Origin: CAYNGH01 sp964396845
GTDB taxonomy: Bacteria > Vulcanimicrobiota > JAJTBE01 > CAYNGH01
DNA length: 8,594 nt
Reading direction: 5' to 3'
Assembly: GCA_964396845.1 (NCBI GenBank)
Contig: CAYNGH010000140.1
Location: forward strand, 1 to 8,594
Position numbers and translations under genes: made by a program. Under the pieces are notes generated by a model. It was not told the DNA's origin, made no database searches, and saw nothing but the letters and a program-made list of their open reading frames with translations. Below are positions 4,739-8,594 of the stretch, piece after piece; the stretch's first letter is position 1; each line of letters begins with the position of its first letter.

Positions 4739-5197
4739 TCATACATCAAAAATGATGTCCACGTGAAAGACACCGTCAATCTTCTTGATATTCATTTTAT
4801 GATGAGTGACAGCCTTTACGGGAGTATTGATGGTCAGCCCCGCATCCTTCAAAAAGGCAAACCTGGCCTGGCAGTGAAGCATACCATCTTCGAAGGCGCA
4901 CTGGTCAAATCCCGTCAGCAGAAGGCCTTCTCCGTCCAGCAGATATAACAGCTCCGAGAGAAAATTGTTCAGCAGTTCTTCCCGGTTCATTCCGTCTATC
5001 AGCATTTTCTTATTTATCAAGCTCATCCCCAGGCAAGGCCCCTGGCCTCCCATAATCAGGGCCATCATACCCAGGGCGCTTTTTTCCATTAGCCGGCTGG
5101 TATCCGGTGCCGTCACATGAATGCCGATATCAGAAGTATGCTCCAGCAGGCTTACTCCGGGAATAATCTCCCGGGCGGTTTTATTCTCATTTTTCAT
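4739..5197 (-). CDS. Archease
   Basis: A 152-residue protein that matches archease over its full length, the usual family size. The N-terminal EHTSDIGIHV (19-28) is the family EHT-A/S-DIGI signature. The middle segment LLNNFLSELLYLLD (75-88) is the conserved helix. The C-terminal KAVTHHKMNI (128-137) and terminal FDV (150-152) are the family end motifs. The Asp residues at 23 and 151 are the expected metal-binding positions. Archease activates the RNA ligase RtcB, promoting its guanylylation and multiple turnover in tRNA splicing or RNA repair. No rtcB gene is in the window, so the partner must be elsewhere. The start ATG at 5197 has only a poor ribosome binding site (GGTAGA region), which suggests low or coupled translation. 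It is the last gene of the minus-strand series, 77 bases after the LolA-like gene. Confidence 0.92.
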   Translation of the reverse strand: MKNENKTAREIIPGVSLLEHTSDIGIHVTAPDTSRLMEKSALGMMALIMGGQGPCLGMSLINKKMLIDGMNREELLNNFLSELLYLLDGEGLLLTGFDQCAFEDGMLHCQARFAFLKDAGLTINTPVKAVTHHKMNIKKIDGVFHVDIIFDV

Positions 5198-5274
5198 GTT
5201 TTATCTACCATCACAATAATATCAGTTTTTCCTGATAATCTACTTTTCTCTCTCTTGCAAGAACAGAACAAGGC

Positions 5275-5928
5275 TTAGTCATCAAAGAAATCATCAGAGA
5301 GGCCGATGTTGATTTTATACACCCCATACCGGGCATCTGCGGTGGCTTCCAGTTTTTCCCTGGGAAAATTGAAGCTGGCCTGCATCCGGTTGAACACAAG
5401 GTAATCCTTGACCGTCCGGTAATCGATATTCAGAGTGATGAGTCCGCCCCCCTTGTAGTGATAAACATGTCTGGGAAAGGTATAATCTTCCCGGTTTACC
5501 CATATCTCCTCTTTATCAATATCCCCCACAATGGTCTTGGGAGTGAGGGTCACCTTGTAATAATCACTGCCGTTAAGCTTCACAGCATCAACCCTGGTGT
5601 TGAATTCTTTCAGGGGGGGCAGGCTCCAGCCAAATATGTTGGGATATTTGTCCAGAAAATAAGAGGCTCTGCGAAGTTTGAGCTTGTGCCGATCCGGTTT
5701 CTTGAAATAATATGTTCCATCCAGGATCAGGTTGGGGCTGAAAATCTGGTATTTTGCATTCACCCTCACCACAATATCTACAGAATAATCCTCAAGACCA
5801 GGGTTGATTTTCATTATGTTTTCCCAAAGCTGTTCCGCCGTAGGCAGAGGCTGTTCCTCTGCAAGGCCGGCTCCAGTCATCAGAATAAAAATTGACAGAA
5901 CCAATGCAATTGTTTTGAATATTTTCAT
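5275..5928 (-). CDS. Exported LolA-like (outer-membrane lipoprotein-sorting superfamily) protein
   Basis: The ATG at 5928 is chosen because AGGAG lies upstream at 9 bases and because it places a clean signal peptide at the start: MKIFK, a hydrophobic core (about 6-18), then GLA before EEQ, with predicted cleavage near residue 23. An earlier in-frame ATG at 5985 would bury the signal peptide. The mature protein of about 194 residues opens with a helix (AEQLWENIMKINP). Then come alternating strands typical of the LolA/LolB half-barrel: DYSVDIVVRVNAKY, GTYYFKKPDRHKLKL, VDAVKLNGSDYYKVTL, EEIWVNREDYTFPRHVYHY and ITLNIDYRTVKDYLVF. The F-KKPD-K-L step is common in LolA-like proteins. There is no lipobox Cys, so it is likely a soluble periplasmic protein. 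Whether it carries lipoproteins or another lipid is unknown. It ends in an acidic DDFFDD tail. It lies 46 bases after the UXS gene and is probably co-transcribed. Confidence 0.75.
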   Translation of the reverse strand: MKIFKTIALVLSIFILMTGAGLAEEQPLPTAEQLWENIMKINPGLEDYSVDIVVRVNAKYQIFSPNLILDGTYYFKKPDRHKLKLRRASYFLDKYPNIFGWSLPPLKEFNTRVDAVKLNGSDYYKVTLTPKTIVGDIDKEEIWVNREDYTFPRHVYHYKGGGLITLNIDYRTVKDYLVFNRMQASFNFPREKLEATADARYGVYKINIGLSDDFFDD

Positions 5929-5974
5929 TTCAATTATCTCCTGTGTTAGCATTCTCATGTTAAAAAAGGTCGTC

Positions 5975-6946
5975 CTACTTTGCAATAATATTCCCAGGAG
6001 CGATTACTCCTGGGAGCTTCAGTTTTTCCTGAAACCATTGAAAAGTCTTTACCAGGCCTTCTTCCAGTCCGACTTTCGGTGCCCAGCCCAGGAGTTCTGA
6101 TGCCAGAGTAATATCGGGACAGCGTCGTTTTGGATCCATATCCGGCAGGGGTTTCAGCAGGATCTCCGGAGGATTGTCCACCAGCTTCCCCAGGATGCCT
6201 GCCAGCTCAAGAATATTGTATTCATCAGGATTTCCAATATTCACCGGCATAGTATAATCGGAATTATAAAGCCGGTAAATCCCATCCACAAGATCTGTCA
6301 CATAACAGAAACTCCTGGTCTGACTGCCGTCGCCATAGACTGTCAGAGATTCCCCCCGGAGGGTCTGGCAGATGAAGTTGGGAATTACCCGGCCGTCATC
6401 AGGACGCATTCTGGGGCCATAGGTGTTGAATATCCTGACAACCCTCACATCCAGGCCATGATAACGGCGGTATGCATCAATCATGGATTCGGCAAAACGT
6501 TTTGATTCATCATAAACAGAGCGAAGCCCCAGAGTGCTTACGTTTCCCGGATAACTCTCCGACTGGGGGTGTTCCAGGGGATCCCCGTAAACTTCAGAGG
6601 TGGAGGCCATCAGGAATCTTGAATTGTATTTTCTGGCCATCTCCAGGCAGTTGCGGGTGCCGATGGAGTTGGTGTTAAGAATCTCAAAGGGGATCCTCAC
6701 GAAATCATCGGGGCTTGCCGGTGAAGCAAAATGAAGAATGCCGTCGATGGGATACCCCGGATCAAAGTTGTCCTCGACAACATCAGCCTCAATGAAATTG
6801 AAACCCTTATTGCTAATATGGGACAGGTTCTCCGGGGTTCCTGTGATAAAACTGTCAACCCCCGTCACCTGGTATCCAGCCTCCAGGAACTTCTCCACCA
6901 GAAAAGAACCAATCATTCCCGCGGCGCCAGTTATTAATACCTTCAA
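5975..6946 (-). CDS. uxs: UDP-glucuronate decarboxylase (UXS-type NAD-dependent SDR)
   Basis: This enzyme converts UDP-glucuronate to UDP-xylose in the cytoplasm for surface polysaccharide synthesis. The start is a TTG at 6946, because GGAGG lies exactly 5 bases upstream and the protein then begins MKVLITGAAG as in relatives; an upstream in-frame TTG at 6958 would overlap that site. The 323-residue product is of family length. It shows the NAD-binding GAAGMIG (7-13) and HFASPASP near residue 75. STSEVYGDP (115-123) carries the catalytic-type Glu at 118. HPQSESYPGNV follows, then YDESK (145-149) with the Tyr-x3-Lys pair, RIFNTYGPRM, YGDGSQTRSFCYV and PDI...LGWAPKV near the end. These signatures separate UXS from UDP-glucose 4-epimerase and dTDP-glucose dehydratase. 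No glycosyltransferase is adjacent, so the use of the xylose is unknown. Confidence 0.9.
   Translation of the reverse strand: MKVLITGAAGMIGSFLVEKFLEAGYQVTGVDSFITGTPENLSHISNKGFNFIEADVVEDNFDPGYPIDGILHFASPASPDDFVRIPFEILNTNSIGTRNCLEMARKYNSRFLMASTSEVYGDPLEHPQSESYPGNVSTLGLRSVYDESKRFAESMIDAYRRYHGLDVRVVRIFNTYGPRMRPDDGRVIPNFICQTLRGESLTVYGDGSQTRSFCYVTDLVDGIYRLYNSDYTMPVNIGNPDEYNILELAGILGKLVDNPPEILLKPLPDMDPKRRCPDITLASELLGWAPKVGLEEGLVKTFQWFQEKLKLPGVIAPGNIIAK
5991..6016 (-). other. Strong stem-loop at the 3' end of the UXS coding sequence
   Basis: CCCAGGAG (5993-6000) and CTCCTGGG (6007-6014) pair perfectly around a 6-base loop, with one more A-T pair and a G-T wobble outside. It lies inside the last codons of the UXS gene, about 16 bases before its stop. 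The minus-strand sequence after it is A/T-rich without a T-run, so it is not a good terminator. It could act as a 3' stability or processing element between cistrons. Confidence 0.4.
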
Positions 6947-7003
6947 AATATCCTCCAATATATCAACATATGCTTATATACAGGCCAAAGCGTACTCATT
7001 ATG

Positions 7004-7498
7004 TTACGATCGAACCGGCAGGGTAATCTCAAGAATACCCCTGTCAAGGGAGGTTATCACCTTTTCGTGTTCCACCTGGCAGGGTAGAGGGATTGAACGG
7101 GAAAACTCTCCATGGGCCATCTCTTTGCAATAGACAGTATCTCCCCGATCATATCTGCCGGCAGGGATTTTTCCCCGGATGATAACCAAATCCCTGGTGG
7201 CATGAATGGAAACATCATCACTGCTGATTCCCGGCAGGGCAATACTGAGATGAAGAACTTCTCCAAAACGGGACATATTCAGAAGTGGTGTGAAGGGAGT
7301 CGGGGAAGATGACTGCCTGGGATGGCTGAAGATATCGGCAATCATTTCATTGAAGGAACTCTGAATGCTTTTCATGGTAAGCACCGGGTCCCAACCGGAT
7401 CTTATCGGAAGAAAAAAATCCGCAGAATTTCCCTGAAGTCCTGCCTCGGGGCGCTGGTTCTCATTGTCAGCCTTGCATTTATTATTGATGTTATCCAT
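7004..7498 (-). CDS. Hsp20/alpha-crystallin family small heat-shock protein
   Basis: A 164-residue ATP-independent holdase-type chaperone of the cytoplasm. The ATG at 7498 has TGGAG 6 bases upstream. The N-terminal arm (1-72) is variable and polar, with WDPVLTMKSIQSSFNEMI (36-53) forming the usual short helix. The alpha-crystallin domain spans about 73-163: LHLSIALPGISSDDVSIHA (82-100), LVIIRGK (104-110), FSRSIPLP (132-139) and the closing SLDRGILEITLPV (150-162), equivalent to the family A-x-x-x-n-G-v-L motif. The protein stops at PVRS straight after the domain. It therefore lacks the C-terminal extension with the I-x-I/V motif that usually ties dimers into large oligomers. It lies 35 bases after the GGDEF gene. 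No CIRCE-like or other heat-shock operator is visible in the gap. Confidence 0.9.
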   Translation of the reverse strand: MDNINNKCKADNENQRPEAGLQGNSADFFLPIRSGWDPVLTMKSIQSSFNEMIADIFSHPRQSSSPTPFTPLLNMSRFGEVLHLSIALPGISSDDVSIHATRDLVIIRGKIPAGRYDRGDTVYCKEMAHGEFSRSIPLPCQVEHEKVITSLDRGILEITLPVRS

Positions 7499-7533
7499 GT
7501 GAACTCCAAATTTTCACAGTATTGTTATTGTCC

Positions 7534-8594
7534 TCAAAGGGGTGTGGCAATCATGGCCCGATCCCCGCCCATCTGCTGGCACATCCGCAAGGACTGGCGG
7601 GCTGCATCGATGAAACTCTCCCCGGTCCTGCCCAGATTGGGGTAATTGGAAACCCCGATGCTGAAAGTGACCCGTTTGTTGCCCGACAGGGGAGTTGACT
7701 TGTCGATGTTTGACTTGAGCCGGCGGGCAATCTGGGCTGCCCGGTTCTGGTCAACTTCCGGCAACAGCACCACCACGACATCCTGTTCATAACGAGCCGG
7801 CACATCAATACCCCGGCGCAAATTGACCCGCATAATCCTGGCAATGGATTTGAGTATTCCCACCAGTTCAGTATGGGGCAGGGACATATCCGGCTTAATC
7901 ATCAGAAGAGAACATGGCCGGAATGTCCTCTCGGCCCGCTTGACCTCACCGATGAACCGTTCATCGAAATAACCCCTGACATAAAGGCCTGTAGCATCAT
8001 CCAGAAGGGCCGGGGCCACAGGGACCTGCCGTCGCAACATACCCGTATCGGGGGCATTCAGGATCTCAGAATCCTCCATGGCATCCACCATGCAGACCCG
8101 GTTCTTACCGGATCTCTTGGCTGTATAAAGGGCCTCATCGGATTTTTCAATAAGATCCTTTTCCGAGTGGACATGCACAGGATATGTTGCAACGCCGATG
8201 CTGAGGGTTATTCTTTCTTTGGCCCCTTCAGGAAATCCTGGAAACACATGATCCTGAACCGCGCTTCGCAGTCTTTCTGCAGCGGCCTTGGCCTTGTCAG
8301 GCTCCGTGGCAGGGAGAATGGCACAGAATTCCTCTCCGCCGGTGCGGGCTCCCACATCAATCCCCTCCCGGAAGGTCCCCCGGATGATGTCCCCGAGTTC
8401 TTTGAGGATCAAGTCCCCCTGGGGGTGTCCATAGGTGTCATTCAGCCTTTTAAAGTTGTCAATGTCGAAGGTGATGAGGGAAACCGGCTGGCTATACCTG
8501 TCGGATCGTTTCAGCTCCTGGGAAAGATTCTGCCGGAAATATCGTTTATTATAAAGCCCGGTGGTTTCATCGGATATTGAAGTTTCATACAGGG
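7534..8594 (-). CDS. Tandem GGDEF-domain protein (diguanylate cyclase plus degenerate GGDEF), 5' end outside window
   Basis: The open frame continues through the right edge; 352 residues are visible. Domain 1 (about 8-170) has DETTGLYNKRYF, the metal-binding DIDNFKRLNDTYGH (43-56) and an intact GGEEF active site (85-89), so it should make c-di-GMP from GTP. Its inhibitory-site position reads EGID rather than RxxD, with the Arg one residue out of place. Domain 2 (about 190-348) repeats the fold, starting at DDATGLYVRGYF. It has KPD in place of the metal-binding DID and EQDVV in place of GGDEF, so it cannot be catalytic. It keeps RGID exactly five residues before the EQDVV position, as an I-site should be. 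The upstream part, which would hold any sensor domain, is missing. A TTG at 8412 is not the start, since the domain continues upstream of it. It is the first visible gene of the minus-strand series. Confidence 0.9.
   Translation of the reverse strand, partial: LYETSISDETTGLYNKRYFRQNLSQELKRSDRYSQPVSLITFDIDNFKRLNDTYGHPQGDLILKELGDIIRGTFREGIDVGARTGGEEFCAILPATEPDKAKAAAERLRSAVQDHVFPGFPEGAKERITLSIGVATYPVHVHSEKDLIEKSDEALYTAKRSGKNRVCMVDAMEDSEILNAPDTGMLRRQVPVAPALLDDATGLYVRGYFDERFIGEVKRAERTFRPCSLLMIKPDMSLPHTELVGILKSIARIMRVNLRRGIDVPARYEQDVVVVLLPEVDQNRAAQIARRLKSNIDKSTPLSGNKRVTFSIGVSNYPNLGRTGESFIDAARQSLRMCQQMGGDRAMIATPL

Noticed and set aside
5220..5237. Six-base inverted repeat TATCAG/CTGATA upstream of the archease gene
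   Set aside because: The stem is short and A/T-rich, and there is no T-run on the minus strand; chance is likely in this A/T-rich gap.

Overview
The window looks like a bacterial chromosome segment of roughly balanced base composition, with strong GGAGG-type ribosome binding sites and mostly short gaps between genes. A signal-peptide protein of the LolA-like type hints at a diderm envelope. No rRNA, tRNA, CRISPR array, insertion sequence or phage gene is visible, and the species cannot be named from the sequence. Several proteins look lineage-specific, which would fit a poorly sampled phylum, but that is inference.

Layout. Bases 2-160 (+) are the 3' end of an M24 (Xaa-Pro peptidase-type) gene. 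It converges on a minus-strand pair (765-1289, then 179-667) encoding two small acidic helical proteins that are paralogues of each other. Next on the minus strand is 1405-2085, with a clear rho-independent terminator. Its protein has two copies of a helical repeat between a Pro/Phe-rich head and a Gly/Phe-rich tail. A 412-base A/T-rich gap (2101-2512) separates it from a plus-strand tandem-GNAT acetyltransferase (2513-3535), a 67-residue highly cationic heptad-repeat peptide (3690-3893) with its own terminator, and a zinc-ribbon protein with an acidic helical body (4026-4703). From 4739 to the right edge all genes are on the minus strand and closely spaced. In transcription order they are a tandem GGDEF protein (partial), Hsp20, a UDP-glucuronate decarboxylase (UXS), a LolA-like exported protein and archease.

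The most notable signal is regulatory. The genes at 1405-2085 (-) and 3690-3893 (+) share a 14-base promoter core, TTGTGGGATAATTA, preceded by a TTTAC-type -35. Upstream of each are three pairs of TTWACA-like hexamers, and the two members of every pair start exactly 11 bases apart. Such helically phased direct repeats are typical of OmpR/PhoB-family response regulators (Bacillus PhoP boxes are TTAACA repeats). The repeat protein and the cationic peptide therefore appear to be co-regulated.

The left half (179-4703) may form a coherent accessory system: acidic helical proteins, a zinc-ribbon relative, a sticky-ended repeat protein and a cationic peptide. That is a hypothesis. The right half is mostly recognisable housekeeping or signalling functions. 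Its main point of interest is the second GGDEF domain, which has lost its active site but keeps a correctly placed RxxD inhibitory-site motif.
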